From the NCBI RefSeq assembly GCF_024721975.1, contig NZ_JANQBB010000003.1, forward strand, positions 310,001 through 374,000: a stretch of 64,000 nucleotides of DNA, read 5' to 3'. Within the stretch, counting starts at the first letter, position 1, and the number at the start of each line of letters is the position of its first letter. The notes below the pieces were generated by a model that worked only from the letters and a program-made list of their open reading frames with translations, was not told the DNA's origin and made no database searches. Below are positions 26,511 through 38,118 of this stretch, one piece after another. The position numbers and the translations under genes were made by a program. The stretch is from Paenibacillus endoradicis. Lineage in GTDB: Bacteria; Bacillota; Bacilli; Paenibacillales; Paenibacillaceae.

Positions 26511-28061
26511 ATGAATAAGGGGAAAGTATATTTGGTCGGAGCTGGGCCGGGAGACCCAAGACTCATAACCGTCCGTGGTATGCAATGTATTCAAGAATGT
26601 ACAGCAATTGTGTATGATCGTTTAGCAAGTCCGAGATTACTTAGATATGCACCAGATCATGTGAAGCGAGTGTATGTAGGTAAGTTACCAGATCGACATA
26701 CGATGAAGCAAGAAGATATTAATCAATTATTAGTTGATCTTGCACTCGAAGGGCATACTGTAACGAGATTAAAAGGTGGAGATCCTACCATTTTCGGTCG
26801 TGTTGGAGAAGAAGCAGGATTGCTTCGTCAGCATAATATTCCTTTTGAAATTATTCCTGGCATTACATCAGCCATCTCAGTTCCTGCTTATGCAGGTATT
26901 CCAGTTACACATCGAGATCATGCATCATCCTTATCGATTATTACAGGGCATGAAAGTCCTGATAAACTAGATGTTTCAATTTATTGGGATAAAGTTACGA
27001 ATGCTACTGGAACGTTATTATTCCTTATGGGCGTAGCCAAAATTGATTATATTGCTAGTCAATTGATGAAACATGGTCGTAGTTCTGATACACCAGTCGC
27101 ATTAGTACGTTGGGGAACAACACCTGAACAAGAGACTATTGTAGGCACTCTAGGTACTATTGCTGAGCAAGTAGTTACCGCAGGCTTCAAATCACCAGCT
27201 ATCATCATAGTAGGTGATGTTGTTAAGCAACGTGAGCAATTGCAATGGTATGAGCAGATGCCGTTATTCGGTATGCGCATACTTGTTACACGTGCAAGGT
27301 CTCAAGCGAGCGAATTTGCTTCACTTATTGAGGATCTTGGTGGTGAACCTTGCGAATTCCCTGTTATTCAAGTGAAGAAAAGCTCACAACCCGAACAAGT
27401 CAAAGCTATTGAACAGCACTTATTGCAAGCAGAACGATATGATTGGCTTGTATTTACAAGTGAAAACGGTGTTAATTATTTCTTCGATTGGTTGAAACAA
27501 TATAAAGTTGATATCAGGCGTTTCAGTGGTGCAAAGATAGCAGCTGTCGGACCTAAGACTAGCGATGCGCTGAATGAACGCGGTTTGATTGTTGATCATC
27601 AAGCTACGCGTTACGATGCGGAAGGATTAGTGGAAACATTAGAACAATTCGCTACTGAGGGACAAGAAATGTTACTTCCAAGAGGAGATCTTGCACGCTC
27701 CGTTCTACCAGTGCAGTTACGAGCAAAAGGTATTATTGCTGATGAGATTACTGTATATGAGACAACAGTGGCGGTGCAACAAGAACCTATTGTATTTGAC
27801 TGGTTGAGAGAAAAGCATATTCATGTTATTACGTTCACAAGTTCGTCCACTGTGAAAAACTTGATAAAAGTGTTAGAGCAAGGTGGAATTGAAGATCCTA
27901 TTGCTTTGCTTAAACAATATCCACTTGCAAGTATAGGGCCTATTACATCAAATACCATTCGTGAATGTGGTCTTGAAGTTACAATAGAAGCAGAGGAAGC
28001 GACGATTGAATCGTTAACTGCAGCACTTATACAGTATCGTGGAACATTAGCGCAACAATAA
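26511..28061 (+). CDS. cobA-hemD: Fused uroporphyrinogen-III C-methyltransferase / uroporphyrinogen-III synthase
   Basis: The 516-aa bifunctional protein has an N-terminal SUMT domain (residues about 1-245) with SAM-binding [18 protein letters not shown] and [12 protein letters not shown]. After [20 protein letters not shown] a C-terminal HemD domain begins (about 255-516). One chain therefore closes the tetrapyrrole ring and methylates it toward siroheme. ATG at 26511 follows GAGG at 26498-26501; the upstream in-frame TTG lies inside hemC. The gene ends in TAATG, overlapping an unused ATG of the hemB frame. Confidence 0.94.
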   Translation: MNKGKVYLVGAGPGDPRLITVRGMQCIQECTAIVYDRLASPRLLRYAPDHVKRVYVGKLPDRHTMKQEDINQLLVDLALEGHTVTRLKGGDPTIFGRVGEEAGLLRQHNIPFEIIPGITSAISVPAYAGIPVTHRDHASSLSIITGHESPDKLDVSIYWDKVTNATGTLLFLMGVAKIDYIASQLMKHGRSSDTPVALVRWGTTPEQETIVGTLGTIAEQVVTAGFKSPAIIIVGDVVKQREQLQWYEQMPLFGMRILVTRARSQASEFASLIEDLGGEPCEFPVIQVKKSSQPEQVKAIEQHLLQAERYDWLVFTSENGVNYFFDWLKQYKVDIRRFSGAKIAAVGPKTSDALNERGLIVDHQATRYDAEGLVETLEQFATEGQEMLLPRGDLARSVLPVQLRAKGIIADEITVYETTVAVQQEPIVFDWLREKHIHVITFTSSSTVKNLIKVLEQGGIEDPIALLKQYPLASIGPITSNTIRECGLEVTIEAEEATIESLTAALIQYRGTLAQQ

Positions 28062-28075
28062 TGGAGGCGATTAAG

Positions 28076-29071
28076 ATGACATTTCCAATAACAAGAAATC
28101 GTAGATTACGTCGTTCTACTGCATTACGTAGTATGGTACGAGAAAATAGATTGCATATTGAAGATCTTATTTATCCAATTTTTGTAACACATGGTCACAA
28201 TGTTCGCGAAGAAATTCCATCTATGCCAAGTGTTTATCATCTATCGATGGATCAATTGAAAGTAGAGATTGAGGAAGTTATGGCACTAGGAATCAAATCT
28301 GTGCTAGTGTTTGGCGTTCCTAATTATAAGGATGCTGTTGGTAGTTCTGCTTATGATGACGACGAAATTGTTCAACAAGCGATTAAAGCTATTAAGATCT
28401 GGGCGCCCGAGCTTGTTGTTGTTGCGGATACATGTCTCTGCCAATTCACTGATCATGGTCACTGTGGTGTCGTTCATCTTGATCAAGAGACGCAAATAGC
28501 TACGATAGACAATGATCAATCACTTCAATTGTTAGTAAAAACTGCGATATCACAAGCGAAAGCTGGAGCTGATATCATTGCTCCTTCTAATATGATGGAT
28601 GGTTTTGTTGCTGCTATTCGTCAAGGTCTTGATGAAGCGGGTTACGAAGATATTGCGATAATGTCCTACTCCGTAAAATATGCTTCAGCATTCTATGGGC
28701 CGTTCCGAGATGCAGCTCATTCAGCACCACAATTTGGCGATCGCAAAACATATCAGATGGACCCTGCTAACGCATTGGAAGCATTAAGAGAAGCAGATAG
28801 TGATGTAGCAGAAGGTGCTGATTTCCTAATGGTGAAACCAGCGCTAGCTTATCTTGATATTGTTCGAACATTAAAGGATCAATTCGATCTACCAATTGTT
28901 GCTTATAACGTAAGTGCTGAATATTCTATGGTAAAAGCAGCTTCTAGTAATGGTTGGGTTGATGAGAAAGCGATTGTATTAGAGACACTGCTAAGTATGA
29001 AGCGTGCGGGAGCATCAATTATTATTACTTATCATGCCAAAGACGTAGCGAAGTGGTTGAAGGAGGATTAG
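28076..29071 (+). CDS. hemB: Delta-aminolevulinic acid dehydratase (porphobilinogen synthase)
   Basis: The 331-aa enzyme condenses two aminolevulinate molecules. It carries the zinc-binding cysteines in [16 protein letters not shown], so it is the zinc-dependent form, plus the Schiff-base lysine regions [17 protein letters not shown] and [14 protein letters not shown] at 28076 is chosen because GGAGG at 28063-28067 lies 8 nt before it; the ATG at 28061 overlaps that site. It is followed by hemL after 5 nt. Confidence 0.96.
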   Translation: MTFPITRNRRLRRSTALRSMVRENRLHIEDLIYPIFVTHGHNVREEIPSMPSVYHLSMDQLKVEIEEVMALGIKSVLVFGVPNYKDAVGSSAYDDDEIVQQAIKAIKIWAPELVVVADTCLCQFTDHGHCGVVHLDQETQIATIDNDQSLQLLVKTAISQAKAGADIIAPSNMMDGFVAAIRQGLDEAGYEDIAIMSYSVKYASAFYGPFRDAAHSAPQFGDRKTYQMDPANALEALREADSDVAEGADFLMVKPALAYLDIVRTLKDQFDLPIVAYNVSAEYSMVKAASSNGWVDEKAIVLETLLSMKRAGASIIITYHAKDVAKWLKED

Positions 29072-29076
29072 AAGAA

Positions 29077-30375
29077 ATGGCTCAGAGAATAGATACATTA
29101 TCAAAACTAGCCTTTGAACGTGCGAAAAAAGTCATTCCTGGTGGAGTGAATAGTCCTGTTCGTGCTTATAAATCAGTAGGTCTCACACCTGTATATGTTG
29201 AGCGTGGTGCAGGTAGTCGCATATATGATATAGACGGAAATAACTATATTGACTACATACTTTCTTGGGGACCGCTTATTGCTGGTCATGCTCATCCAGA
29301 AGTTATTGAAGCTATTACTTCGACAGCAGCAAATGGGACGAGTTTTGGTGCGCCTACTGAAATCGAGACGTTGATGGCTGAATTAGTATGTGAACGCGTA
29401 CCTTCTGTTGATATAGTACGCATGGTTAACTCTGGCACTGAAGCAACAATGAGTGCTATTCGACTAGCTCGTGGTTATACGAACCGAACGAAGATATTGA
29501 AATTCGAAGGTTCATATCATGGGCATGCTGATAGTTTGCTAATTAAAGCTGGCTCGGGTGTTGCAACGTTAGGTCTACCTGACTCACCGGGAGTACCTGA
29601 ACAAGTAGCAGTTAATACGATTACAGTTCCTTACAATGATCTTGAAGGTGTGAAACTTGCGTTCTCTCGTTATGGAGAAGAACTTGCTTGCGTGATCGTT
29701 GAACCTATCGCAGGAAATATGGGTGTCGTACCTCCACAACCAGGATTTCTGGAAGGATTGCGTGAGTTAACATCACAATATGGTAGCTTACTTATTTTCG
29801 ATGAAGTTATGACTGGTTTCCGTGTGGACTATCACTGTGCACAGGGACGTTTTGGAATTACTCCAGACTTAACTTGTTTCGGTAAAGTTATTGGTGGTGG
29901 CTTGCCAGTTGGAGCATATGGTGGTCGTCGTGACATTATGGAGCAAATTGCACCAAGTGGACCGATCTATCAAGCTGGTACATTATCAGGCAATCCACTT
30001 GCGATGGCAGCTGGTTACGCCACATTGAAATTAATGACCAAAGAAGCCTATGAGCAACTAGAAGTTAAAGCTGCAACATTGCAGGCAGGGTTCGAAGCCA
30101 ATGCTGCTAAGTATGGTATTCCACTAACGGTTAATCGCATTGGTTCTATGGTGTGTCCGTTCTTTACAAATGAGTCCGTTATTAACTTCGAGACAGCTAA
30201 GTCGGCAAATCTTGATCATTTCAAAGCTTATTTCGCAGAGATGCTGAATCAAGGTATAAGTGTTCCTCCTTCTCAATTCGAAGGATTATTCTTATCTATT
30301 GTACATACAGATGAGGACATCGCTAATACTATAGCCGCACATGATATTGCGCTATCTACTTTAGTAAATAAATAA
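29077..30375 (+). CDS. hemL: Glutamate-1-semialdehyde 2,1-aminomutase
   Basis: The 432-aa PLP enzyme converts glutamate-1-semialdehyde to 5-aminolevulinate. [15 protein letters not shown] is the family signature, [10 protein letters not shown] holds the pyridine-binding Asp, and the catalytic Lys is in [25 protein letters not shown] fixes ATG 29077; the longer frame begins inside hemB. It is the last gene of the hem operon. No conventional terminator follows; repeat copy C starts 8 nt after the stop. Confidence 0.96.
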   Translation: MAQRIDTLSKLAFERAKKVIPGGVNSPVRAYKSVGLTPVYVERGAGSRIYDIDGNNYIDYILSWGPLIAGHAHPEVIEAITSTAANGTSFGAPTEIETLMAELVCERVPSVDIVRMVNSGTEATMSAIRLARGYTNRTKILKFEGSYHGHADSLLIKAGSGVATLGLPDSPGVPEQVAVNTITVPYNDLEGVKLAFSRYGEELACVIVEPIAGNMGVVPPQPGFLEGLRELTSQYGSLLIFDEVMTGFRVDYHCAQGRFGITPDLTCFGKVIGGGLPVGAYGGRRDIMEQIAPSGPIYQAGTLSGNPLAMAAGYATLKLMTKEAYEQLEVKAATLQAGFEANAAKYGIPLTVNRIGSMVCPFFTNESVINFETAKSANLDHFKAYFAEMLNQGISVPPSQFEGLFLSIVHTDEDIANTIAAHDIALSTLVNK

Positions 30376-30383
30376 AAGTGGTA

Positions 30384-30597
30384 GTTCAAAACAGTCACTT
30401 GTGATCACGATGCTATACCTTCGATCGAAGGTAATTCGACGTCGAAGATGCCATTCATCGCTAGCTGTGGCATAAGCTTTCGAAGTATGTTTCTTGCAGA
30501 AACATTGTAGGTGCTCGTGTACCAATTACGACACTCCACTCCTCGTGTCACTAGCTTCATGGCATCTTCTTGATGCTGACAAGCAACTGTTTTGAAC
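30384..30597 (+). repeat. Structured intergenic repeat, copy C (long form, 214 bp)
   Basis: Left arm GTTCAAAACAGTCACTTGT (30384-30402) pairs with right arm ACAAGCAACTGTTTTGAAC (30579-30597) with one or two mismatches. A perfect 11-bp second stem joins GAAGATGCCAT to ATGGCATCTTC. The TGTTTC/GAAACA inner hairpin is shared with copy A. The apical hairpin changes to GTGT / ACAC, still paired. It starts 8 nt after the hemL stop. Confidence 0.88.
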
Positions 30598-30622
30598 TTC
30601 TATTGGAAAAGAGGTGAATGCT

Positions 30623-31588
30623 GTGTTTCATCAGCTTATAACTCGTCAAGGCTTGGATCTCGTATTGGACTGGAAACGGTTAGGTGAGGTGTTAGATGAC
30701 GAGCAAGCACATACACAGCCAAGGGCTGGTAGTCATCCGCATGAAGTGCGGCAGTGGCTACTAGCCCATTCCTTTTTCCCAGTTAAATGGCTGAATCAGA
30801 TATTTTCGGTTGGTGGGATTAAGTGGAATGGCGAACAGTTACATTTGTTAGCATACAATGAAGTTGATATTGCTCGTGACGATGTGTATCGAAGTGCTGG
30901 GCAATGGTTGAGATCAGGTCATGAAACAGTTCAAATGCTATACGAGGATGATCATTGCTTAGTCGTCTATAAAAGTGCTGGTATGCCAGTACATGGTTCA
31001 AGTAAAGGTCAGTTGAACACACTTGATGTTGCTGTAGCGGCACATATGCTTCACAAGCAAGATCCAATACTCGTTAGACATATCCATCGATTGGATGATG
31101 AGACATCGGGTCCGGTTCTATATGCGAAACATCAACTCGCTCAACTGAAACTCGATGAGCAAATGCGCAATAAAGAAATTGATAGACAATATATCGCGAT
31201 TGTCCAAGGTGTATTAACGCTCGAAAAAGGAACAGTTAACGCACCGATTGGAAAAGATAGACGTGAGCCTAAACGGAGAGTTGTAACATCTAGTGGAGAT
31301 TCAGCTATAACGCACTATAATGTAATCGCTAAATACGAACATTATACTGAGGTTGCGTTGAGACTAGAAACGGGTAGAACACATCAAATTCGCGTCCATA
31401 TGACGCATCTTGGACATCCATTAGTAGGTGATAAATTGTATGGTGGCGAGACCAAATGGCTTATGCATCAAGCATTGCATGGGGCAAGTCTAACATTCAT
31501 TCATCCTTTATCATCTGAGAAGATATATGTACAAGCAACGATGCCATCTTGGTATGCAGAAATAAAGCAACATATAACAAAAAGATAG
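30623..31588 (+). CDS. RluA-family RNA pseudouridine synthase
   Basis: The 321-aa protein has the RluA catalytic motif HRLDDETSGPV, where the first Asp is the nucleophile. ETGRTHQIRVHMTHLGHPLVGDKLYG matches the C-terminal family signature. A weak N-terminal segment (RQWLLAHSFFPVKWLNQIF, then VGGIKWNG) looks like a degenerate S4 domain. It should isomerise uridine in rRNA or tRNA; the target site is unknown. GTG at 30623 is chosen because AGAGGTGA (30610-30617) precedes it; GTG 30614 lies inside that motif. Confidence 0.9.
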   Translation: MFHQLITRQGLDLVLDWKRLGEVLDDEQAHTQPRAGSHPHEVRQWLLAHSFFPVKWLNQIFSVGGIKWNGEQLHLLAYNEVDIARDDVYRSAGQWLRSGHETVQMLYEDDHCLVVYKSAGMPVHGSSKGQLNTLDVAVAAHMLHKQDPILVRHIHRLDDETSGPVLYAKHQLAQLKLDEQMRNKEIDRQYIAIVQGVLTLEKGTVNAPIGKDRREPKRRVVTSSGDSAITHYNVIAKYEHYTEVALRLETGRTHQIRVHMTHLGHPLVGDKLYGGETKWLMHQALHGASLTFIHPLSSEKIYVQATMPSWYAEIKQHITKR

Positions 31589-31673
31589 TCATGCTAAAGC
31601 ACCCTTCACCATATAGATAAATAGTGAAAGCTAGAATAAAACAAGCATTCATTATGTGAAGGGAGGCATTGAT

Positions 31674-33029
31674 ATGTCTGAAGTAAATAATGGTCTGCGA
31701 TTTGATATTTATGAACGTGTACATTTGCCAGACAATGTCGCGGCGATTGATGAGCTTGAAGAAATTGAGCTTGTTCCACGCATTCAAGTGATAGAACAAG
31801 GCGATCAGGCAGTGCTGCAAGGGCAGCTTGTGTTGAACGGGATTTATCGTGCGCAAGGAGCAGAGGACGAGCAAGTCGCGTTAGAGCACTGGATTCCAGT
31901 AGAAATCTCGCTACCGATGAATCGAGTGTCAAGATTAGAAGAGATTACTGTAGATATCGATACATTTGATGTCGTGTTGTTATCGTCTCGAGCTCTAAAT
32001 ATTACAGGTATCCTTTCATTGCGTGGGATTACGCTTGAACAGGAGGAAGAAGCCAGTGAATGGGAATCAGAGATATTTACCGTATCACATGAACGCGGTG
32101 AATCGGAAGAAGAAGTTATTGAATGGAATGCAGAGATAACTGATGAAGAACTAAGTGAGCAGTCTGCTGAAGATGATGAGCAGAGACAGTTTATTCAGGA
32201 AGAAGCAGTTGAGAGCGAACCCTATTATGCAAGTTATTTGCAGGAAGAGCAATCAGTAGAGCAAGTTTTTGCTCAAACTCAAGAAGAATTACGGGCTGAA
32301 CAATACGAAGTAGTTGAAATTGACGAAAATTTTGAAAGCGTTGAGAATGTTGAGCAAGTGGAAACTCTTGAGGAAGAACAAGAGCAATCAGTTGCGTATG
32401 CATACACAGAAGAAGATCTTGTTCGAGAAATAGAAGCACAACAATATACAGCAGATGCCTATGTAGAGGAACCCGTATATGTTGCTCATGAAGTTGCAAC
32501 AAGTCATTGGGGACAATTTGTTAATGAAGCGCCGGTAGAGCAAGAAAGAGAGCAACAAGAAGAGCTAGAGTACGAAGAGGCACAAGCGGATGAAGAGATT
32601 GAAGAAGTTTCTGATAGTCAGTTAGAGGAAGAAGTCACTGAAGTAACTCATCAAGAACGTTCTGTTCATATCGCCTTAAATAGCAGTTCTAATCAGAATG
32701 AAACGTTAGGTATTCGTTCTATCCTAACTTCAAGCTTGCGTGAACAAGCAGCTCATCAAGCAACTCTCTTACAACAAGAAACTGAGCGACAACAAGAAGA
32801 AGCGTCAAAGCCTCATGTGGTTGAAGAGGAGATTGAATGGCAACATTTGTTCTTAAGTAAGCGCCCGGATCAGAACGAATTCCGTCGAATTCGTATGTGC
32901 ATTGTGCAAAAAGAGGATACATTAGAACAAATTGCAAATCGATACAGCATTAACCCACGAGAGTTATTAGTACGTAATAATTTGCACGAAACGGCAATTT
33001 CAGAAGGGCAATTATTATATCTACCATAG
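31674..33029 (+). CDS. spoVID: SpoVID-like spore coat morphogenetic protein with LysM
   Basis: The 451-aa protein has an N-terminal SpoVID-type beta domain (about 1-130, LRFDIYERVHLPDNVAAID), a very acidic Glu/Gln-rich linker of roughly 220 residues, and a C-terminal LysM of the family type (VQKEDTLEQIANRYSINPRELLVRN). SpoVID guides coat encasement of the forespore in B. subtilis. AAGGGAGG fixes ATG 31674. The position hem-spoVID-(ysxE)-valS is conserved, although ysxE is absent here. Confidence 0.88.
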   Translation: MSEVNNGLRFDIYERVHLPDNVAAIDELEEIELVPRIQVIEQGDQAVLQGQLVLNGIYRAQGAEDEQVALEHWIPVEISLPMNRVSRLEEITVDIDTFDVVLLSSRALNITGILSLRGITLEQEEEASEWESEIFTVSHERGESEEEVIEWNAEITDEELSEQSAEDDEQRQFIQEEAVESEPYYASYLQEEQSVEQVFAQTQEELRAEQYEVVEIDENFESVENVEQVETLEEEQEQSVAYAYTEEDLVREIEAQQYTADAYVEEPVYVAHEVATSHWGQFVNEAPVEQEREQQEELEYEEAQADEEIEEVSDSQLEEEVTEVTHQERSVHIALNSSSNQNETLGIRSILTSSLREQAAHQATLLQQETERQQEEASKPHVVEEEIEWQHLFLSKRPDQNEFRRIRMCIVQKEDTLEQIANRYSINPRELLVRNNLHETAISEGQLLYLP

Positions 33030-33067
33030 AAATGTTAAGTTATCTCAACTATGAAAATGTCACTTTC

Positions 33068-33113
33068 CAAGCAGTCCGAGCCGCTTTTTTTGGGGCTTGG
33101 ACTGCTTGTTTAG
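33068..33113 (+). terminator. Terminator of spoVID
   Basis: A 15-bp stem (CAAGCAGTCCGAGCC at 33068-33082 with GGCTTGGACTGCTTG at 33094-33108) with a T-rich loop is followed by a weak T tract. Confidence 0.75.
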
Positions 33114-33230
33114 TTTTAATATTAAAATATCCATTATTATAGTCATTAATAATAATAATGGATGAAATCTCAGACTTCACAGCATCTTTCGACATATCTT
33201 CCGTTTTTTCTCAAAAATTTAACAGTTTTC

Positions 33231-33258
33231 TAACAACCAAAGATCAAATTTCCGATAT
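33231..33258 (+). promoter_or_regulatory. Sigma-D-like (motility) promoter of the chemoreceptor
   Basis: TAAC at 33231-33234, a 16-bp spacer and TCCGATAT at 33251-33258 resemble the flagellar sigma-D pattern TAAA-N15-GCCGATAT (3 of 4 and 7 of 8). It lies 37 bp before the chemoreceptor start. The call rests on motif and gene type. Confidence 0.55.
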
Positions 33259-33294
33259 AGTTGTGAGAAAAGAATAAAGACGGGGGTATTTTCA

Positions 33295-35037
33295 TTGGCT
33301 AAAAGATTATCTATACGGACACGCCTCATTTTGTTGTTTGTAATTCCGACTGTAATGTATGCGGGGACAAGTGTGTATTTATTAGAACAACAAAATTCTA
33401 ATATAAAAGAGTTGACTTCCTCTTTGTATGATACGACGGGGCAAGCCACATCAATCATTCTGAATGCTGATCGCGATATGTATCAAGCATTGACAGCTTA
33501 TCAATTCCTTACATCTGGTGCATTAAGTGCTGATGAGGAATCAGTACAGATGAAAGTTTTTACAGAAAATATTGATCAAACAAAAGAAAGGGTTGGACAA
33601 GCTCAAGAGATTTTTAAGAATAAAGAACTTTTGCAAACTTCCCATGAGGATACGAACTTAACGATTGAACAAAATTTGAATAATTTTCATAATTCTTTTG
33701 ATCAATGGGTTAAAGATACAAGCGACATTGTAAAATCAGGTGATGTCGGTGAAGGGGTTATTAATAATACACAAACATTAGTTACTTTTGAAGAGGGTCG
33801 CACCAGTTTGAATCAAATCGGTGAAATTTTGGATACTTTTGCTAAGAGTAGTATTGAAAATATTAATCAAAGCAAAAGTGATAACGCTAGATCTATTTAC
33901 TCTGGTATTCTTTTTGTAATTGTTATTATGGGTATTAGCGGTGCAATCGTTATTAGAAAAATTATAAAAACCATTCAAAGAATCATAAATATTACAAGTA
34001 AAGTTGCAGTCGGAGATCTCCGTCATGAGCCGCAGACTAAGTATGATAATGATGAGCTTGGTAAAATTACGGAAGCCGTAGATGTAATGTTGGTCAAAAT
34101 TAAAGGGTTAATTGGGACGATCTCTTCCAATACTCAATTTGTTCTAGATGCCTCAGTTGAACTGTCAGATAGTTCTAGGGAATCTGCAAAAGCAGCTGAG
34201 CATGTAACGTTGAATATTCAAGAGATGAACCAGAACGTGGAAGTTCAAGCAAGAGCCAGTGAAGAGAATAGCCGAGCGATCGAGGAGATGGCGATAGGAA
34301 TTCAACGAGTAGCTGAGAATTCAACTGTCATGGCGGATCATTCTTCGCTTACTTCGCATAATGCTGAACTTGGTAATGGGTTACTAATGAACCTACAACA
34401 TCAAATTGTGAATATGATTGCCTCGGTTGAAAAGCTATCGGATACTGTACAGTCTTTAACACTTAAATCTGATCAAATCGGTGATATTGCCGAGAGCATT
34501 ACAACTTTCGCAACTCAAACAAATCTGCTTTCCTTGAATGCTTCTATTGAGGCAGCGAGGGCGGGAGAGCATGGAAAAGGCTTTAATGTTGTTGCTAATG
34601 AGATTCGTAAGTTAGCTTCGCAATCACTCGAATCAGCTGAAGGTATTAATCAGTTGATTCACGAGACGAGAGTTGAGATTACTAGTGTTTCTGAATCGAT
34701 GAATATGACCAAGCAAGAAGCTAGTGAAGGATCGCGGATGATGGAGGAAGTTAATCAAAGCTTTGCTACGATTATGGAGTCAGTCGCACATGTAGTATCT
34801 CAAATTCATGAAACATCGGCGATAACAGAGCAAATGTCGGCAAGTTCCGAGGAAATTTCTGCGACAATGGAACATTCTGCAGCAAGTTCGTCACAAATTC
34901 TTATGAGATCTCAAACGGTTGCAGCTGCCACTGAAGAGCAATTAGCGATGATGCAGAACATAGCAGCTTCATCGGAACAGTTAAGATCCGTCGTGGATAC
35001 ATTAAATGAATCAGTGTCCTATTTTAAAATCAAATAA
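33295..35037 (+). CDS. Methyl-accepting chemotaxis protein
   Basis: The 580-aa receptor has a transmembrane segment at about 10-28, an extracytoplasmic helical sensor of about 170 residues, a second membrane segment near 205-222 ([16 protein letters not shown]), a HAMP domain ([14 protein letters not shown] onward) and a long cytoplasmic signalling hairpin. The CheW/CheA tip reads [20 protein letters not shown]. The sensor type is not recognised. TTG at 33295 has GGGGG about 10 nt upstream. It stands between terminators and carries a sigma-D-like promoter, so it looks like an independent unit placed between spoVID and valS. Confidence 0.93.
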   Translation: MAKRLSIRTRLILLFVIPTVMYAGTSVYLLEQQNSNIKELTSSLYDTTGQATSIILNADRDMYQALTAYQFLTSGALSADEESVQMKVFTENIDQTKERVGQAQEIFKNKELLQTSHEDTNLTIEQNLNNFHNSFDQWVKDTSDIVKSGDVGEGVINNTQTLVTFEEGRTSLNQIGEILDTFAKSSIENINQSKSDNARSIYSGILFVIVIMGISGAIVIRKIIKTIQRIINITSKVAVGDLRHEPQTKYDNDELGKITEAVDVMLVKIKGLIGTISSNTQFVLDASVELSDSSRESAKAAEHVTLNIQEMNQNVEVQARASEENSRAIEEMAIGIQRVAENSTVMADHSSLTSHNAELGNGLLMNLQHQIVNMIASVEKLSDTVQSLTLKSDQIGDIAESITTFATQTNLLSLNASIEAARAGEHGKGFNVVANEIRKLASQSLESAEGINQLIHETRVEITSVSESMNMTKQEASEGSRMMEEVNQSFATIMESVAHVVSQIHETSAITEQMSASSEEISATMEHSAASSSQILMRSQTVAAATEEQLAMMQNIAASSEQLRSVVDTLNESVSYFKIK

Positions 35038-35055
35038 TTCAATCAATCTAAGAAA

Positions 35056-35084
35056 TTGACTACAGTCTTATCTTAAGTTATTAT
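35056..35084 (+). promoter_or_regulatory. Sigma-A promoter of the valS T-box leader
   Basis: TTGACT at 35056-35061, a 17-bp spacer and TATTAT at 35079-35084. A transcript start near 35091 would include the whole leader. Confidence 0.75.
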
Positions 35085-35090
35085 ATTGAT

Positions 35091-35352
35091 ATATGTGTAA
35101 TAATGTTGATGAGGAATAATATACTTTTGTTACCTTCAGAGAGTAGAACTGTTCGCTGAAAGGTTCTGCAGGATAACAGGTATATGGGTCGCCTCTGAAT
35201 TGCCTTACTGAACATAGCGTAGCTATTATGTAAGTTAGGCCGGTCACAGCCGTTATCTGTTATGAGAGCCATGCTGCGTTTTTGTAGTGTGGAATTAAGG
35301 TGGTACCACGGAAGCTAGCCTTTCGTCCTTTTGTAGGATGAAAGGCTTTTTT
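35091..35352 (+). promoter_or_regulatory. T-box riboswitch controlling valS
   Basis: The T-box core AAGGTGGTACCACGG is at 35297-35311. Its TGGT would pair with an ACCA tRNA 3' end, consistent with discriminator A of tRNA-Val. A terminator hairpin follows (AGCCTTTCGTCCT at 35317-35329 with AGGATGAAAGGCT at 35335-35347, then TTTTTT). Stem I features upstream include the AGAGAG bulge at about 35138 and a TTCAGAG/CTCTGAA pairing. A GTC valine codon occurs at about 35188 (GGGTCGCC), but I could not fix the specifier loop. Uncharged tRNA-Val should favour readthrough into valS. Confidence 0.9.
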
Positions 35353-35450
35353 GTTGCATAATTTTGGTAGAGCCCACGCTTTCGATGTAACTTTTCTTTA
35401 CAGTGAAGTTAAATCGAGTAGCTTACGAAAAGTATTAGGAGGATGAACAA

Positions 35451-38096
35451 ATGTCAGATAATCAGTCTAATTTAACGATGCCGACGACTTATGATCCGAA
35501 GGCAGCGGAACAGAAATGGTATGACTTCTGGGTAAAGGGGAATTACTTTCAAGCCGGTCAACGTCCCGAGGCAGAACCATATACAATCGTAATTCCACCC
35601 CCGAACGTAACGGGAATGTTGCATATTGGTCATGCACTAGATTTTACACTTCAGGATATCCTTATTCGTGCGAAGCGTATGCAAGGGTACGATGCATTGT
35701 GGTTACCTGGTACGGACCATGCAGGTATTGCAACGCAAACGAAAGTAGAACAAAAACTGCGTGAACAAGGTGTTTCTCGTCATGATCTTGGTCGTGAAAA
35801 ATTCCTTGAGCAAGTATGGGAATGGAAAGATCAATATGCTGAGACTATCCACGATCAATGGGCAAAAATGGGTCTGTCACTAGATTACTCTCGTGAACGT
35901 TTTACACTTGATGACGGTTTGAATAAAGCTGTTCGTGAAGTGTTTGTTCGTCTATACGAAAAAGGATTAATCTATCGAGGTAAAAAAATTATTAACTGGG
36001 ATCCTGTAGCTCGTACTGCTCTATCTGATATTGAAGTAGAGCATAAAGAAGTTAACGGTCACTTGTATCATTTGCGTTACCCATTGAAAGATGGTTCAGG
36101 ATTCATTACTGTTGCAACAACTCGTCCTGAGACGATGTTAGGTGATTCAGCAGTAGCTGTACATCCAGAAGATGATCGTTATAAACATTTGATTGGACAG
36201 ATGATTGTTCTTCCAATTGTTAATCGTGAAATACCAATTATTGCTGACGAGTATGTAGAGAAAGATTTCGGTTCTGGCGCTGTAAAAATTACACCTGCTC
36301 ATGATCCGAATGACTTTGAAGTTGGAGAGCGTCATAGCCTTCCGCAAATTATTGTTATGGATGAAACTGGTACGATGAACGACGAGGCAGGTCCGTATCA
36401 AGGGATGGATCGTTTTGATTGTCGTAAGCAGTTAGTAAGTGATCTACAAGAGCAAGGCGTTTGTATATTAATTGAAGACCATCTACACCAAGTAGGTCAT
36501 AGCGAACGTAGTGGGGCAGTTGTAGAGCCTTATCTATCTACACAGTGGTTTGTAGCTATGAAGCCACTTGCTGAAGCAGCTATAGCTGCTCAAAAGTCTG
36601 GCAAGGGCGTACGCTTTGTTCCAGATCGTTTCGAAAAGATTTATTTGAATTGGATCGAAAATGTTCGTGACTGGTGTATTTCTCGTCAGTTATGGTGGGG
36701 ACATCGTATTCCAGCGTTCTATAATGATGAAAATGGCGAGATTATCGTATCGACTGAAGATCAGACAGATGCTAATCTTCGTCAAGATAATGATGTACTA
36801 GATACATGGTTCAGTTCAGCGTTATGGCCTTTCTCCACGTTAGGTTGGCCAGATCAGACAGATGATCTTGCTCGTTACTATCCAACAAATGTTCTTGTAA
36901 CTGGCTACGATATTATTTACTTCTGGGTATCACGTATGATCTTTACTGCGCTTGAATTTACAGACGAAATGCCATTCCAAGATGTTCTACTACATGGACT
37001 TGTACGTGATAAAGACGGTCAAAAAATGTCTAAATCACTTGGTAACGGTGTTAATCCACTTGAAGTTATCGAACAGTATGGCGCCGATGCTATGCGTTTC
37101 ATGATTTCTACAGGTAGTACGCCTGGACAAGATTTACGATTCCGCTATGAGAAGGTAGAACAAGCTCGTAACTTTGCTAATAAAATTTGGAATGCTTCTC
37201 GCTTTGCTTTGATGAATCTTGAAGGTTTCACTTATGATGATATTAATATTAAAGGCAATCTAGGAACTGCGGATCGTTGGATTTTACACCGCTTGAACGA
37301 AACTGTTCGTGATGTTACGCGTCTAATCGATAGTTATGAGTTCGGTGAAACTGGCCGAGTTCTTTATAACTTTATATGGGATGACCTTTGTGACTGGTAT
37401 ATTGAATTCTCGAAATTAAGTTTGAACGGTGAAGATCCGGAAGCAAAAGCAGCTACTCAATCTGTACTTGCTTATGTGCTTGATCGTACGCAACGTTTGA
37501 TCCATCCATTTATGCCATTCATATCTGAAGAGATTTGGCAGCATCTACCTCATGATGGCGAGACGATTACTCTTGCTGCGTGGCCTGAGTATGAAGCTGA
37601 ACTTGAGGCTCCAGAAGCTGTGAAAGAAATGGAATTACTTATGGAGATGATTCGTGCGATTCGTAACATTCGAGCAGAAGTAAATGTGCCGATGAGTAAA
37701 AAGGTTGAACTGATTGTGAAACCAGCTTCTGATGCTGAGTATCGTATTTTAACTTCTAACGAAGAGTTCATTAAACGTTTCTGTGGTACATCAGCATTAG
37801 AAATTTCTACTGATATGTCGGCTCCTGATAAAGCGATGTCTGCTATCATTACAGGTGCAGAACTTTACTTGCCGCTAGCTGGTCTACTAGATATTGGTCA
37901 AGAGATTGCTCGTCTTGAAAAAGAAGTCGATCATTTGAATAAAGAAGTAGAACGTGTGGAGAAGAAACTTTCTAACGAAGGATTTGTAGCTAAAGCACCT
38001 GCAAAGGTTATTGAAGAAGAACGTGCCAAAATGAATGATTATGCTGACAAGCGTGATAAGGTAGTAGCTCGTATTGCTGAATTGCGTGCAAATTAG
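35451..38096 (+). CDS. valS: Valyl-tRNA synthetase
   Basis: The 881-aa class Ia synthetase has HIGH in [15 protein letters not shown], the CP1 editing domain with [24 protein letters not shown] in [12 protein letters not shown], an anticodon-binding helical domain and the valine-specific C-terminal coiled coil ([20 protein letters not shown]). AGGAGG precedes the ATG. It is controlled by the T-box just upstream, and folC follows after 22 nt. Confidence 0.98.
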   Translation: MSDNQSNLTMPTTYDPKAAEQKWYDFWVKGNYFQAGQRPEAEPYTIVIPPPNVTGMLHIGHALDFTLQDILIRAKRMQGYDALWLPGTDHAGIATQTKVEQKLREQGVSRHDLGREKFLEQVWEWKDQYAETIHDQWAKMGLSLDYSRERFTLDDGLNKAVREVFVRLYEKGLIYRGKKIINWDPVARTALSDIEVEHKEVNGHLYHLRYPLKDGSGFITVATTRPETMLGDSAVAVHPEDDRYKHLIGQMIVLPIVNREIPIIADEYVEKDFGSGAVKITPAHDPNDFEVGERHSLPQIIVMDETGTMNDEAGPYQGMDRFDCRKQLVSDLQEQGVCILIEDHLHQVGHSERSGAVVEPYLSTQWFVAMKPLAEAAIAAQKSGKGVRFVPDRFEKIYLNWIENVRDWCISRQLWWGHRIPAFYNDENGEIIVSTEDQTDANLRQDNDVLDTWFSSALWPFSTLGWPDQTDDLARYYPTNVLVTGYDIIYFWVSRMIFTALEFTDEMPFQDVLLHGLVRDKDGQKMSKSLGNGVNPLEVIEQYGADAMRFMISTGSTPGQDLRFRYEKVEQARNFANKIWNASRFALMNLEGFTYDDINIKGNLGTADRWILHRLNETVRDVTRLIDSYEFGETGRVLYNFIWDDLCDWYIEFSKLSLNGEDPEAKAATQSVLAYVLDRTQRLIHPFMPFISEEIWQHLPHDGETITLAAWPEYEAELEAPEAVKEMELLMEMIRAIRNIRAEVNVPMSKKVELIVKPASDAEYRILTSNEEFIKRFCGTSALEISTDMSAPDKAMSAIITGAELYLPLAGLLDIGQEIARLEKEVDHLNKEVERVEKKLSNEGFVAKAPAKVIEEERAKMNDYADKRDKVVARIAELRAN

Positions 38097-38118
38097 TTAT
38101 TAGAGAAGGGGTATCCTG

